Shown in pieces: positions 1 to 8,037 of a stretch of 64,000 nt of DNA (the stretch's first letter is position 1; each line of letters begins with the position of its first letter). This stretch comes from Candidatus Aminicenantota bacterium. GTDB taxonomy: Bacteria > Acidobacteriota > Aminicenantia > Aminicenantales > Aminicenantaceae. Under the pieces are notes generated by a model that saw only the letters and a list, made by a program, of their open reading frames with translations, did no database searches and was not told the origin of the DNA. The stretch is from the NCBI GenBank assembly GCA_020344415.1, contig CP070825.1:4298566-4362565 (forward strand), given 5' to 3'. A program made the translations under genes and the position numbers.

Positions 1-60
1 TTTTTCCCCTTTTTTATCTCCTTTTTATTGCGTCCGCCTTTATAAAGGGTAGTACCTTGG

Positions 61-186
61 GGAACGGAAAAAGGGGACAATCCCCTTTACATATATGCAA
101 AAATAGAATAAATAAAAACACGGAACGGAAAAAGGGGACAGTCCCCTTTACATATATGCAAAAATAGAATAATAAAAACACGGAAC
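61..186. repeat. 60-bp tandem duplication carrying GGGGACAGTCCCC palindromes
   Basis: Positions 61-121 and 122-181 are two nearly identical 60-61 bp units that differ by one substitution and one indel, followed by the first bases of a third unit (GGAAC, 182-186). Each unit contains a palindrome of the AAAGGGGAC-(A/G)-TCCCCTTT type, which recurs at 3311-3361 and 55991-56069. The first 30 bases of the window resemble the T-rich flank of the 55.99-kb copy. Two units are too few and too A-rich for a CRISPR. The array lies directly upstream of the sigma-factor promoter. Confidence 0.85.
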
Positions 187-210
187 TTTTTGAACCGGAT
201 TTTCGTCTAT
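182..210 (+). promoter_or_regulatory. ECF-type (sigma-E-like) promoter of the sigma-factor operon
   Basis: GGAACTT at 182-188 is followed after 16 bases by GTCTAT at 205-210. This matches the GGAACTT-N16-GTCTAA pattern known for sigma-E-like ECF factors. Transcription would begin about 7 bases downstream, just before the GTG start at 224. It implies that the ECF factor encoded immediately downstream transcribes its own operon. The match is seen in the sequence; the autoregulation is inferred. Confidence 0.6.
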
Positions 211-223
211 GAAGGTGTGATAA

Positions 224-784
224 GTGCAAATAGAAAGGATATTAGAAGAATGCTTAGAAGGCAAAGAAGGAGCTTGGAAAATGCTCGTTGACTTTTATTC
301 CAAGAGGATATTCAACCTGGCTTATCAGTTCGCTGGAAGCTACGAAGAAGCTGAAGACCTGACACAAGAAGTCTTCCTCAAGCTTTACAATTCTCTATCC
401 AAATATGATCTTGAAAAAAACTTCAGTGCCTGGCTCCTTACTCTTGCCAGAAATTATATGATCGACCAGTATCGAAAGACGAAATGGGAAAAGAAAACAC
501 GCGATGAATTTGATGAGCACTATCTTGCCTCGGATGCCTTTGACAGCCCTGAGAATGGAATGGTTAGAGAAGAAAGCAAAAAAATAATCTGGGAAAGCCT
601 CAACCATCTCTCTACTGAAATCCGAATGGCAGTCATCCTCAGGGATATTCAAGGAAAAAAATACGAGGAGATAGCAGAAATCATCAATCTTCCTCTTGGT
701 ACAGTCAAATCGCGTGTTAACAGAGGCAGATTGCAGTTGGCGAAAATCCTCAAAGAAAAAAAGGAGAGTAAAAATGAAGTGTGA
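224..784 (+). CDS. ECF-subfamily RNA polymerase sigma factor
   Basis: This 186-aa protein has the two-domain layout of group 4 (ECF) sigma factors. Region 2 (about residues 20-88) includes DLTQEVFLKLY, the core-binding and -10 recognition helix. Region 4 (about 125-175) contains the helix-turn-helix YEEIAEIINLPLGTVKSRV, which reads the -35 element. It starts at GTG 224, after GAAGGTG at 211-217. Its 3' end overlaps the anti-sigma start by 11 bases, so the two are translationally coupled. With the ECF-type promoter at 182-210 and three downstream envelope proteins, it looks like an autoregulated envelope-stress sigma factor. The stress signal cannot be read from sequence. Confidence 0.93.
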   Translation: MQIERILEECLEGKEGAWKMLVDFYSKRIFNLAYQFAGSYEEAEDLTQEVFLKLYNSLSKYDLEKNFSAWLLTLARNYMIDQYRKTKWEKKTRDEFDEHYLASDAFDSPENGMVREESKKIIWESLNHLSTEIRMAVILRDIQGKKYEEIAEIINLPLGTVKSRVNRGRLQLAKILKEKKESKNEV

Positions 785-1265
785 AAAAGTAGAAGAACTT
801 TTATCTCCTTATTGTGAAGATGAGCTCAGCACAGAAGAAAGAAAAGCCGTAGATCGCCACCTGGAAACATGCGAAAACTGTTCTCTTCTCTTCTCCTCGA
901 TGGGAGAAACCATGGAATCTCTGACTGAGTTTCCGGAATTGAATGTGAGTGAAAGCTTGCTAGACAGAATCTACGCTATACCAAGTAAAAAGCGAAGGTT
1001 TAAACTCAGCTTTGATTTTATGCTTCGTCCATCCCTGCAGCCAATTCTAGCCGCAGCAACAATCCTGCTTATCGTTGTTTCTATTTATATGTTTCATCCC
1101 GAAAGGAACCGTATAAACAAATTCGTAGATCGCCAGATTCATCTTGGCTACAGCAAGGTCGAAAGGTTATATGCCAAGGCAGAATCTTTCGCGACTTCTC
1201 TGGGCGAACATAAAGAAAATATTCTCGTTTCTCTCAAGAACATAAATCCTTTAGGGAAAGATTAA
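774..1265 (+). CDS. Zinc-finger (zf-HC2) transmembrane anti-sigma factor
   Basis: The start chosen is ATG 774, preceded by AAGGAGA at 761-767; an in-frame ATG at 696 lies deep inside the sigma gene and is unlikely. The resulting 163-aa protein has an N-terminal cytoplasmic anti-sigma domain with the zinc motif H29-x3-C33-x2-C36, one membrane helix at about 89-107, and a short extracytoplasmic tail rich in charged residues. In this family the cytoplasmic domain sequesters the partner ECF factor and releases it after an envelope signal. The overlap with the sigma gene supports the pairing. No DUF3379-like or RsgI-like sensor domain is visible. Confidence 0.9.
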   Translation: MKCEKVEELLSPYCEDELSTEERKAVDRHLETCENCSLLFSSMGETMESLTEFPELNVSESLLDRIYAIPSKKRRFKLSFDFMLRPSLQPILAAATILLIVVSIYMFHPERNRINKFVDRQIHLGYSKVERLYAKAESFATSLGEHKENILVSLKNINPLGKD

Positions 1266-1297
1266 GATTAAAATTAACATAAATATGGAGGTATAAA

Positions 1298-1783
1298 ATG
1301 GAAGAAAAGGTCGTCGTAAAAAGCCCCCCCAAATCACCTGCTCTTGCAGGAATCCTTGCGTTCTTTTTCCCAGGGACTGGCGCCCTCTATAACCGCCAGG
1401 TTCTCAAAGGGATAATCTTCATCGTTATCCTTGCGGGCTTGATCACCATGCAGCCGAGGGGAGAAGCGCAGCCCTTTATTGCGATAATCCTGGGTGGGTT
1501 CTACTTCTTCCAGATCATTGATGCGATCCAGACTGCAAGCAGAATTAACCGCAAATTTCTCTTAGGAGAAGAAGTGGAAGAAGAGACAGTAGAAGAATTT
1601 CCCGAGATCATGAAAACAGGATCAATTTTCTGGGGAATCGTCTTGATTGCAATTGGAGGCATCTTACTTCTGGCCAATTTTGATGTCATAGATTATGACA
1701 CTGTGTTCGACTTCTGGCCCATAGTGATTGTTGTCATTGGAGGAAAACTTATTTTCGATTATTTCATGAAGGGCAAAGAATAG
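1298..1783 (+). CDS. Multipass membrane protein, TM2-like N-terminus plus LiaF/DUF5668-like C-terminus
   Basis: This 161-aa protein has a consensus ribosome site (GGAGGT, 1287-1292). The N-terminal half has a proline-rich start and hydrophobic segments at about 16-30, 37-51 and 60-77, with the FFFPGTGALYNRQ stretch typical of TM2/DUF5683-like small membrane proteins. An acidic linker (90-104) leads to a second hydrophobic pair (about 109-127 and 137-155) resembling the LiaI/LiaF-like region (DUF5668). The same two-helix pattern is repeated alone in the next gene. It sits inside the sigma/anti-sigma operon and so probably belongs to its envelope-stress regulon. No catalytic residues are evident. 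Confidence 0.75.
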   Translation: MEEKVVVKSPPKSPALAGILAFFFPGTGALYNRQVLKGIIFIVILAGLITMQPRGEAQPFIAIILGGFYFFQIIDAIQTASRINRKFLLGEEVEEETVEEFPEIMKTGSIFWGIVLIAIGGILLLANFDVIDYDTVFDFWPIVIVVIGGKLIFDYFMKGKE

Positions 1784-1800
1784 AGTCAGAGGAGGATAAA

Positions 1801-2007
1801 ATGGCAAAGCGAAGATCAAAAGACCCCCTTGCCTGGGGAATCATCCTCATCGTAGTAGGTATTATCCTACTGTTGGTCAACATCGATGTCGATGTTTGGG
1901 ATACCGTTGCACGCCTCTGGCCCTTGATACTCATAGTCTGGGGACTCTGGAAGCTCTACTTTGGAATAAAAGAAAAGATGGAAGAAGAAACACCTGAGCA
2001 GGGTTAA
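1801..2007 (+). CDS. Small LiaI/LiaF-like (DUF5668-type) two-helix membrane protein
   Basis: This 68-aa protein has membrane helices at about 11-27 and 37-54 separated by a short acidic turn (NIDVDVWD), and a charged C-terminus. The turn and the following WPLILIVWG segment closely match the C-terminal half of the protein just upstream, suggesting a shared domain or a split duplicate. GAGGAGG at 1789-1795 is a strong ribosome site. It stops two bases before the next ATG. LiaF-type proteins of Firmicutes modulate envelope-stress signalling; a like role here is inference from family and operon. Confidence 0.75.
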   Translation: MAKRRSKDPLAWGIILIVVGIILLLVNIDVDVWDTVARLWPLILIVWGLWKLYFGIKEKMEEETPEQG

Positions 2008-2009
2008 AA

Positions 2010-3308
2010 ATGAGAGCAAAAGAAATCGTCGTTCTGATTCTTATCATCGGTGCCGGCATAATCTTCTATCATGCGCAGACAGGAAAACTTCATATCGATT
2101 GGGATATTGAAGACCATATCTATTTTTCCCTTGAAGAATACATCTCTGAAGAATCACAAGAGATACAGCCACCATTTCCTGCCCTTATAGAAATCGACAA
2201 TTCCCACGGAGACATTGAAATCCATGGAACCGAAGAAGAAAAAATAACCGTCCGTTTCCAGAAAGTCATCTGGCGCAAAAATGAAGAAAAAGCCAAAGAA
2301 GTCTCGGATAAGCTCCGGATGATTGTCAATAGGGATGCCGACAAAATAACTCTCTCAACAAACCGCGATGAATTCAAAAGAAAAAACTTTGAAACGAATT
2401 TCAGAATCTCTTTACCCCAGGGCACGGATATTAGGCTGAGAAATTCTTACGGATTAGTTCAAATCTCGAAGACTGGAAACACAAACATCTATAATCGATA
2501 TGGAAAAGTTATCACATCAAGGATAAATGGAGAACTTTCTATTCAGAACAGCTACAGAGATGTTGAAGTTAGAGATGTTCAATTGGATTGTAAAATTGAC
2601 AGCAAATACTCAAAGGTGACCGTTGAAGATGTAAGAGGGGAGACAAGAATTGACCACAGAAACGGCAAAGTTCGCCTAGAAAACATCTCCCAGAAAGTTG
2701 AAGTATATGGTGATTATACTGAGATCTTTGGCCAGAATTTGACAGGAACCTCGGAATTTGAGACTTCTTATAGAAAAATCACTTTATACGAAATAGGACC
2801 CACAAAAATCAAAGGAAGCCATTCCTACGTGGAAGTTGATGGCGCGAAAGGAAATCTTGAGATATTGAACAAATACAACAAAGTGAATCTGAATAACATC
2901 CAAGGCAACCTCAAAGTCGAAGGAAAATCATTGGCAGTATACGGAAAAACAATAATCGGGGAAAGCATCGCTGTTTCTTCATCTTATCGGGATGTAGAGC
3001 TTATTGAATTCTCAGGAAAAACTACACTCATTCTATCTCACGGGAAAGCTGTTCTTGAACCTTCTCAGCTGACTCACCCGATAGAAGTACAAGGCAGCTA
3101 TTCAGATATAAATCTCTCTTGGCCGCTGGGAGGAAAATACCCTTTTGAAGCGCAGGCTAAAGGCGGCAAAATAAAGTGGGACCTCCCTGATGAACTGTCT
3201 TCTCAACAAGAAAATGGAGTGACTATAATAAAAGCCTTTCTCCAAGAGACAGGAAATCCTTCCATCTTTCTTTCCACGAGTTACGGGACCATCCGAGTCG
3301 AGCAATAA
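2010..3308 (+). CDS. DUF4097-type beta-repeat envelope protein
   Basis: This 432-aa protein begins with a hydrophobic segment at about 5-20 (signal anchor or uncleaved signal) and continues as about 20 short beta repeats with recurring SYR, NKYNK and SHG(K/D) turns. The pattern fits the DUF4097 right-handed beta-helix family, whose members sit beside LiaF- and PspC-type proteins and anti-sigma systems. There are no cysteines beyond one in the repeats and no catalytic signature. It is the last gene of the ECF operon and ends just before a double palindrome at 3311-3361. It is likely periplasmic and may sense or scaffold; that role is inferred. Confidence 0.8.
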   Translation: MRAKEIVVLILIIGAGIIFYHAQTGKLHIDWDIEDHIYFSLEEYISEESQEIQPPFPALIEIDNSHGDIEIHGTEEEKITVRFQKVIWRKNEEKAKEVSDKLRMIVNRDADKITLSTNRDEFKRKNFETNFRISLPQGTDIRLRNSYGLVQISKTGNTNIYNRYGKVITSRINGELSIQNSYRDVEVRDVQLDCKIDSKYSKVTVEDVRGETRIDHRNGKVRLENISQKVEVYGDYTEIFGQNLTGTSEFETSYRKITLYEIGPTKIKGSHSYVEVDGAKGNLEILNKYNKVNLNNIQGNLKVEGKSLAVYGKTIIGESIAVSSSYRDVELIEFSGKTTLILSHGKAVLEPSQLTHPIEVQGSYSDINLSWPLGGKYPFEAQAKGGKIKWDLPDELSSQQENGVTIIKAFLQETGNPSIFLSTSYGTIRVEQ

Positions 3309-3310
3309 TT

Positions 3311-3361
3311 AAAAAAGGGGATTGTCCCCATTTTTTGAAAAAGGGGACTGTCCCCTTTTTT
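3311..3361. repeat. Two back-to-back GGGGA(C/T)TGTCCCC palindromes, likely bidirectional terminator
   Basis: Two hairpins, GGGGATTGTCCCC and GGGGACTGTCCCC, each flanked by A-rich and T-rich arms, lie between the convergent ends of the ECF operon and the hypothetical gene below. The arms give strong stems ending in U-tracts on either strand, so they can act as intrinsic terminators. The core is the same dispersed family as at 61-181 and 55991-56069. Confidence 0.75.
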
Positions 3362-3368
3362 GCCCTTT

Positions 3369-4265
3369 TTAGTGCTTCTCTTTGAAATTATAGATTCTTT
3401 GGGCTATGCAACCATTGATCTTTATATTGAAGTAAGAAATGATGTTTGCCAGGTCTTTTTTGTATTTTGTCACATAACGGACAAAATCCTGTTCCTTCTT
3501 GAACCGCAGGAGATTCTCAAACTCTGCAACCTCATCTCTCAGTTCGATCAAATAATGATTGATTGTCCGGTATTGCGCGTTTATATCGATTAAATCCTGA
3601 CCTGTCAATTTTTTTAAATCCAAATAATGAGGAAGAGATTGAAGTATTTGAAGGCTCTCAGAGTGCAGCTCGTTTACATATTCCTTAATCTCCTGGAAGA
3701 AGGATTTATGTTCTAGAGGATTGTTCAGTTTTTCCTCTGCCTTATCGAGCACGACATCATATTGGTCTTTCACGGAGATTATTAAATCCTTAACACCCAT
3801 ATATTTTCTTTTGAAGTGAAAGAGGTCAATAAAATCTCTTCCGATATAAATTTTATCCGCATAGCGGGTCGTCAGTTCTAAAGCAGAATGTGTATAAAAT
3901 TTAATCTCATACCGCCTTCCCCCTGAATCCCTTTCTCTCAATCTGGCCAGGACGAGATAATTATTTGCCTCCACAAAATAGCTGTTCACTTCCAAGAGCA
4001 CGGAATAAACAGCCAGATTCTGCACAATATATTCTTTGACATAGTCGAGGAGGCTTTCATTATTATTGATAAAATCACTCATCGTCTCATTAGGCGTTGG
4101 ATTCACGACTGAATAAGAAGGCGAAAGAAGATAGAGGACAGGACCTGTGCCCATTTCAAGATAGAGATTATTCAAGACTTTATAGTGAAGGTCATCAAAG
4201 AGAATGGACTTTAACGCAGGCAGCTTCTTTGAATCAAGCCTTGAAAGCTCTTCAACTTCATTCAT
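3369..4265 (-). CDS. Hypothetical protein, alpha-helical C-terminal half
   Basis: I do not recognise a family. The 298-aa product has no signal peptide and no clear membrane segment. Residues 1-60 contain a short hydrophobic patch (GTGPVLYLLSPSYSVV). The middle (about 70-140) is a mixed alpha/beta stretch with many aromatic residues. From about 170 to 290 it is strongly helical with heptad-like Leu/Ile spacing and many Lys/Glu. It starts at ATG 4265 after AGGAAGGG and is monocistronic, convergent with the ECF operon. The N-terminal half loosely recalls profilin-like or roadblock-like folds, but that is only an impression. Confidence 0.7.
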   Translation of the reverse strand: MNEVEELSRLDSKKLPALKSILFDDLHYKVLNNLYLEMGTGPVLYLLSPSYSVVNPTPNETMSDFINNNESLLDYVKEYIVQNLAVYSVLLEVNSYFVEANNYLVLARLRERDSGGRRYEIKFYTHSALELTTRYADKIYIGRDFIDLFHFKRKYMGVKDLIISVKDQYDVVLDKAEEKLNNPLEHKSFFQEIKEYVNELHSESLQILQSLPHYLDLKKLTGQDLIDINAQYRTINHYLIELRDEVAEFENLLRFKKEQDFVRYVTKYKKDLANIISYFNIKINGCIAQRIYNFKEKH

Positions 4266-4404
4266 CCTGGTTAACCCTTCCTAGTGAACTGAATACTATC
4301 ATAAAAAAAATAAAAAAATCAATATCACTGGATTTTAGGATTATGGTCTATTAATTCATAATTACATTGGGAAAATACAGAATGGGGCTCCAAAGTTATG
4401 AAAG

Positions 4405-5238
4405 TTATGAAGGCCTGACCTCTTGAGGTTTTCTGAGATAGGTCCAGCCTTTTGCAGCGTACCGCTCTTTTTGAACTCTGAAGATCTCTACTTTTTCTGT
4501 GCTATCAAAAGTCTTTGACTTCATCTCTACATTGAAATATTCAGATATACCTTCGATTAAATGATTTACTACCCATTCAAAACTGACTTTCTTTCCTAAT
4601 TCCCTGGAAATCGAGGTCATCCGCACATCGCTATCTTTTCCTTCTGATAGAGAGACCGACCTCAATAGATTCTCATCCTTCTCAAGAGGAATGGATCCAT
4701 GTTGAATAAATCTTGAGCCCATCCTTTTCTGAGCGCTGCCGACGATCTTTTTTCCGTTGACCCCAATCTCATTCCTGGCAGGATAGGAAAAACAAGGAAG
4801 ATTTCCTTTCAAATAAGAATCTGGAGGCGCATCTGCAAGGAATGGCTCGAGTCCCATTTTCTCCAAGCCTTTCATCAGCGCCTCAGATATCAATCGGTAT
4901 GATCCGGAAAGTGTTGAAGTGAATACTTCTTCATCTAAAGAACACAAAGAATAGGTCACCTCCTTGTGGTGCAGGACCAGTTTCCCTCCAGTCATTCTTC
5001 TAACAATATCAATTCCATGCTTCTGGCAATATTCCACATCAACGACTCTCTCAACACTCTGAGAATATCCAAGAGAAACCGTCGGACTCTCCCACTGATA
5101 AAACCTGAGATAAGTTTGAGAATTCTCTCCTAGAGACTGAAAAAGAAAGTCATCAGTGGCCATGTTCAATGACCCACTCAGAGGTATCTTCTCTAGGATT
5201 AGCTTCCACTCTTTCATTTTCTTTGATGCGCCTATCAT
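4405..5238 (-). CDS. Lipoate/octanoate transfer protein of the BPL/LplA/LipB fold, LipM-like
   Basis: This 277-aa cytoplasmic protein transfers octanoyl or lipoyl groups to lipoyl domains. The family motif RRMTGGKLVLHH is at about 80-91, and the later KKIVGSAQKR motif, holding the acyl-adenylate/acyl-binding lysine, is at about 163-172. The stretch NLPCFSYPARNEI puts a cysteine at residue 149. This matches the catalytic cysteine (about 150) of octanoyltransferase LipM and argues against a pure LplA ligase. An in-frame ATG at codon 8 (5217) is an alternative start; neither has a strong ribosome site. It stands alone between a hypothetical gene and a tRNA. Confidence 0.82.
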   Translation of the reverse strand: MIGASKKMKEWKLILEKIPLSGSLNMATDDFLFQSLGENSQTYLRFYQWESPTVSLGYSQSVERVVDVEYCQKHGIDIVRRMTGGKLVLHHKEVTYSLCSLDEEVFTSTLSGSYRLISEALMKGLEKMGLEPFLADAPPDSYLKGNLPCFSYPARNEIGVNGKKIVGSAQKRMGSRFIQHGSIPLEKDENLLRSVSLSEGKDSDVRMTSISRELGKKVSFEWVVNHLIEGISEYFNVEMKSKTFDSTEKVEIFRVQKERYAAKGWTYLRKPQEVRPS

Positions 5239-5277
5239 TCATAATATAGGCATAGTGGAATAACAAAATCAAGAGAT

Positions 5278-5400
5278 GGGATCAGGTCTTGCTTTTTGAT
5301 TCTTGATTCTATCTTCCATAACAACATCCTGCAGGTGGGCTTGATGAATCAAGCCCCTACATTGTTTTTTTATTGAGGCAAAAAACAAGACCTGACCCCA
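5278..5400. repeat. Inverted pair of TCAGGTCTTGC-type repeats enclosing a GGGCTTGAT palindrome
   Basis: GGGATCAGGTCTTGCTTTTT at 5278-5297 faces its complement (GGCAAAAAACAAGACCTGAC core, 5376-5400). Between them lies the palindrome GGGCTTGATGAATCAAGCCC (5337-5356), also seen at about 60.95 and 61.04 kb. This BIME-like arrangement (two REP arms in opposite orientation) recurs at 9813-9893 and 43428-43560. The left arm overlaps no gene; the right arm ends next to the tRNA. Confidence 0.8.
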
Positions 5401-5417
5401 CCCCCAAACAAAGAGAG

Positions 5418-5489
5418 AGCGGACAACGGGATTCGAACCCGCGACCCCGAGCTTGGGAAGCTCGTACTCTACCACTGAGTTATGTCCGC
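5418..5489 (-). tRNA. tRNA-Gly (anticodon CCC)
   Basis: Read on the minus strand, the molecule folds into a complete cloverleaf. The acceptor stem is GCGGACA/TGTCCGC, the D arm ACTC-AGTGGTA-GAGT, and the anticodon stem CGAGC/GCTCG closes the loop TTCCCAA with anticodon CCC. A 5-base variable loop and the T arm GCGGG-TTCGAAT-CCCGT follow. The discriminator is U, usual for bacterial tRNA-Gly. No CCA is encoded. The acceptor helix is extended by 10 more perfect pairs in the flanks (5409-5418 with 5490-5499), giving a 17-bp stem in the precursor. Confidence 0.97.
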
Positions 5490-5616
5490 TCTCTCTTTGT
5501 GGGATCTAAATCTAAAAATAAATTTATAATTAACCTCTATCCTTGTCAATGCATACCCAAGGCTCCTCACCCCCTCTTAACAGTAATTTGAACAAGAAGG
5601 AGTTTCAGAATCGCAC

Positions 5617-7857
5617 TCAGGGCTTTGCCAGACTTTTCAGCTTTTCCAATAAATACTCTAGCCCCATTTTCTTGAGCAATTTTTTATACCTTGGATCGGA
5701 CCTGAGAGGATCAAATGGAGGTGGTACTGTAACATAGATCAGATTGCTGTCTCTTTCTTCATAGGCTTTATCGAACCATTCAAAAGTTTTATCCTTCTCA
5801 TCAAGGCCAAGGTAGATAACAGCCACCCAAAAGGAAGACACATAGCCTTTCTTGGACCGCTCTTCGAGTTCAGCGAGGAACTCGTATGCCTTGTTTTTAT
5901 TGCCTTGCTTGGCGGAAATATATCCCATATTGCCTATGTAAGCGACAGTAGGCGGGCCTAATTCCAACATTTTTTCTCCAGGAGCAAGCGCTTCATCATA
6001 CATTCCCTTCCACCCATAAACAGTCAGGAGCCCAAGGTGGCCCAATACGTAATTTGGCTCAAAGTCAATGATTTCTTTGAACTGATCCGCAGCGCGGTCC
6101 CAATCACGCAAAAAAAGAGACATAAATCCCAGGCGTACTTTAATCATAAGATTGAGCGGGTCCAGCTCCTGTGCGCGTTCGAGATGGGCAGTGGCCTCTT
6201 CGATATTTGCCTCTATGTATGTCCAGTAAATCTCGACCCACTGGTGCACGATTGCCGAATTTGGGTTGAGCTTGAGGGCTTTTTGGAAGTACTTTTTAGC
6301 AGAGCTGTGGTCCCAATCATAGGATAAAGCTACCAGGCCCAATGATCCATACGCTTCAGCCAGTGTCGGATCAAGCTCCAGAGCTTTTTGGGCCGCTTCC
6401 CTTGCTTTGGGCATGGCATCCTTACTTGGCAGAATATCAAAACCGATTGAGAGCATAGTATAGGCCTCTGCGATTGCCGCGTAAGCAAGCGCATAATCGG
6501 GATCCTTGTCTATGGCTTGTTTATAATAAGTTATCGCCTTGTCTATCGAGAGCTTATACCAATAATATCTTCCTTTGAGATACAAATCATAGGCCTCCAG
6601 ATTGGCAGGACGGTGTTCCTCTGGGGGTTTCTTACGCACCTCAAGGGCAGCCATCAATTTATCCATAATTTTTTCTGTGATTTCATCCTGGATGGCAAAC
6701 ACATCCTCCATATTCCGGTCATAGCGTTCTGACCAGAGATGATAGCCGTCCTCAACTTTGACCAGCTGGGCTGTGATTCGCACCCGGTTGCCCGCTTTTC
6801 TTACACTTCCCTCCAGCAGTGTTTTCACATTCAATCCCTGGCCGATCTCACGAATATCAGCTTTTTCACCCTTGAAGGCAAAGGAGGAAGTCCGGGCAAC
6901 AACGTGCAAATCTTGGATTTTTGTGAGTGCATTGATGAGTTCCTCGGCCAACCCATCGCTGAAATATTCATTCTCAGGATCAGCGCTCATATTAACAAAA
7001 GGCAGTACTGCTATTGAGGGTTTATCCGCAAACGATATAGATTTGGGTTTCAAGTTAATTGACTTCAACTCGGCCAGCAAAGCACCCATATCTCTATATC
7101 GGTTTTGCTGATCTTTCTCCAAAGACCTTTGTACGATCCGCTCCAGTTTTTTTGGGATATCCTTCCTTATATTTGTTATCGGCTCAGGGTCTTCATTTAT
7201 GATGGAATATATGACTGCCTGGTCACGGCGGCTTTTGAAGGGAAGCTTTCCGGTTAATATTTCGTAAAGCATAGCACCTAAAGACCAGATGTCTGTCCGG
7301 TGATCCACTTTCTCGCCTTTTGCCTGTTCTGGAGACATATAGGATGCTGTGCCCATGATTGTGGCGGTTTTGGTCAAATCGACTCCCCAGGTTAGCTTCG
7401 CCAAGCCAAAGTCGGTTATCTTAGCTTGAGCTTTCTCAGTCAGCAGAACATTGGCAGGTTTGATATCGCGATGAATTATGCCTTTTTCATGCGCTTCACC
7501 AAGACCTTCAGCAATTTGGATGGCAATATCCAGAGCTTTGTCTATTTTCATTGTCCCTGATGCGATCTTCTCCTTCAGGCTTTCACCTTTTATATAGGCC
7601 ATGGCTATAAAAGTTTTCCCTTCAGCTTCGTCAATTTCATGAACTGTGCAGATATTAGGGTGATCCAGAGCTGCGGCGGCTTGAGCTTCCTGGAAAAAAC
7701 GCTCTTTAGCCTCTTTATCTCGCGTCAATTCTTGCGGCAAAAACTTAAGAGCTACTGTGCGTTTAAGTTTCGTATCCTCTGCTTTATAAACCACGCCCAT
7801 CCCTCCCTCTCCAAGCTTATCGAGGATTTTGTAATGGGAGATCGTTTTGCCAATCAC
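5617..7857 (-). CDS. Ser/Thr protein kinase fused to FlgO/CyaD-like domain and TPR repeats
   Basis: This 746-aa protein has a eukaryote-like kinase domain at about 8-270. It includes the glycine loop GEGGMG (16-21), the VALK lysine K38, HRD at 129-131, DFG at 149-151 and a P+1-loop SPE at 175-177, so it should be active. A linker leads to a TolB/FlgO-like nucleotide-cyclase-associated domain (about 286-405, SIAVLPFVNMSADPENEYFS onward). The C-terminal half (about 425-740) is tetratricopeptide repeats for protein binding. No membrane helix is obvious, so it is probably cytoplasmic. The start is GTG 7857 with only a weak upstream GGGA. This architecture is common in Acidobacteriota-like genomes. 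Substrates are unknown. Confidence 0.93.
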   Translation of the reverse strand: MIGKTISHYKILDKLGEGGMGVVYKAEDTKLKRTVALKFLPQELTRDKEAKERFFQEAQAAAALDHPNICTVHEIDEAEGKTFIAMAYIKGESLKEKIASGTMKIDKALDIAIQIAEGLGEAHEKGIIHRDIKPANVLLTEKAQAKITDFGLAKLTWGVDLTKTATIMGTASYMSPEQAKGEKVDHRTDIWSLGAMLYEILTGKLPFKSRRDQAVIYSIINEDPEPITNIRKDIPKKLERIVQRSLEKDQQNRYRDMGALLAELKSINLKPKSISFADKPSIAVLPFVNMSADPENEYFSDGLAEELINALTKIQDLHVVARTSSFAFKGEKADIREIGQGLNVKTLLEGSVRKAGNRVRITAQLVKVEDGYHLWSERYDRNMEDVFAIQDEITEKIMDKLMAALEVRKKPPEEHRPANLEAYDLYLKGRYYWYKLSIDKAITYYKQAIDKDPDYALAYAAIAEAYTMLSIGFDILPSKDAMPKAREAAQKALELDPTLAEAYGSLGLVALSYDWDHSSAKKYFQKALKLNPNSAIVHQWVEIYWTYIEANIEEATAHLERAQELDPLNLMIKVRLGFMSLFLRDWDRAADQFKEIIDFEPNYVLGHLGLLTVYGWKGMYDEALAPGEKMLELGPPTVAYIGNMGYISAKQGNKNKAYEFLAELEERSKKGYVSSFWVAVIYLGLDEKDKTFEWFDKAYEERDSNLIYVTVPPPFDPLRSDPRYKKLLKKMGLEYLLEKLKSLAKP

Positions 7858-8037
7858 TTCATTAATCCCAAAATTGAGTACTTTGACTTATAGCAGAGGA
7901 AAAATATTAAGTCAATTGCACTGTAATAGGAATACAGATCCGTTCCCAAATTGTGCTCACCGCTATATACAAAATAATACTAAATTAAAAGTAATCTAGA
8001 ACAAAAACCCAAAAGAAGTTTTTCATTCTTTTTGTTT

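Noticed and set aside
61-186. CRISPR-like array
   Set aside because: Two long units follow each other directly with no spacers between them and no cas genes are near; it is a tandem duplication.
14-229. 71-codon minus-strand frame across the tandem repeat
   Set aside because: It translates the 60-bp repeat twice, has no family resemblance and overlaps the ECF promoter.
696-773. N-terminal extension of the anti-sigma factor
   Set aside because: The 26 extra codons lie in the sigma-factor gene; ATG 774 has a proper ribosome site and matches the zf-HC2 start.
3360-3593. 77-codon plus frame opposite the hypothetical protein
   Set aside because: It is antisense to a better-supported gene and lacks a ribosome site.
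5269-5591. Protein-coding frames over the tRNA-Gly locus (both strands)
   Set aside because: Products such as SGQRDSNPRP are well-known artefacts of translating tRNA-Gly and its flank. The cloverleaf is complete.
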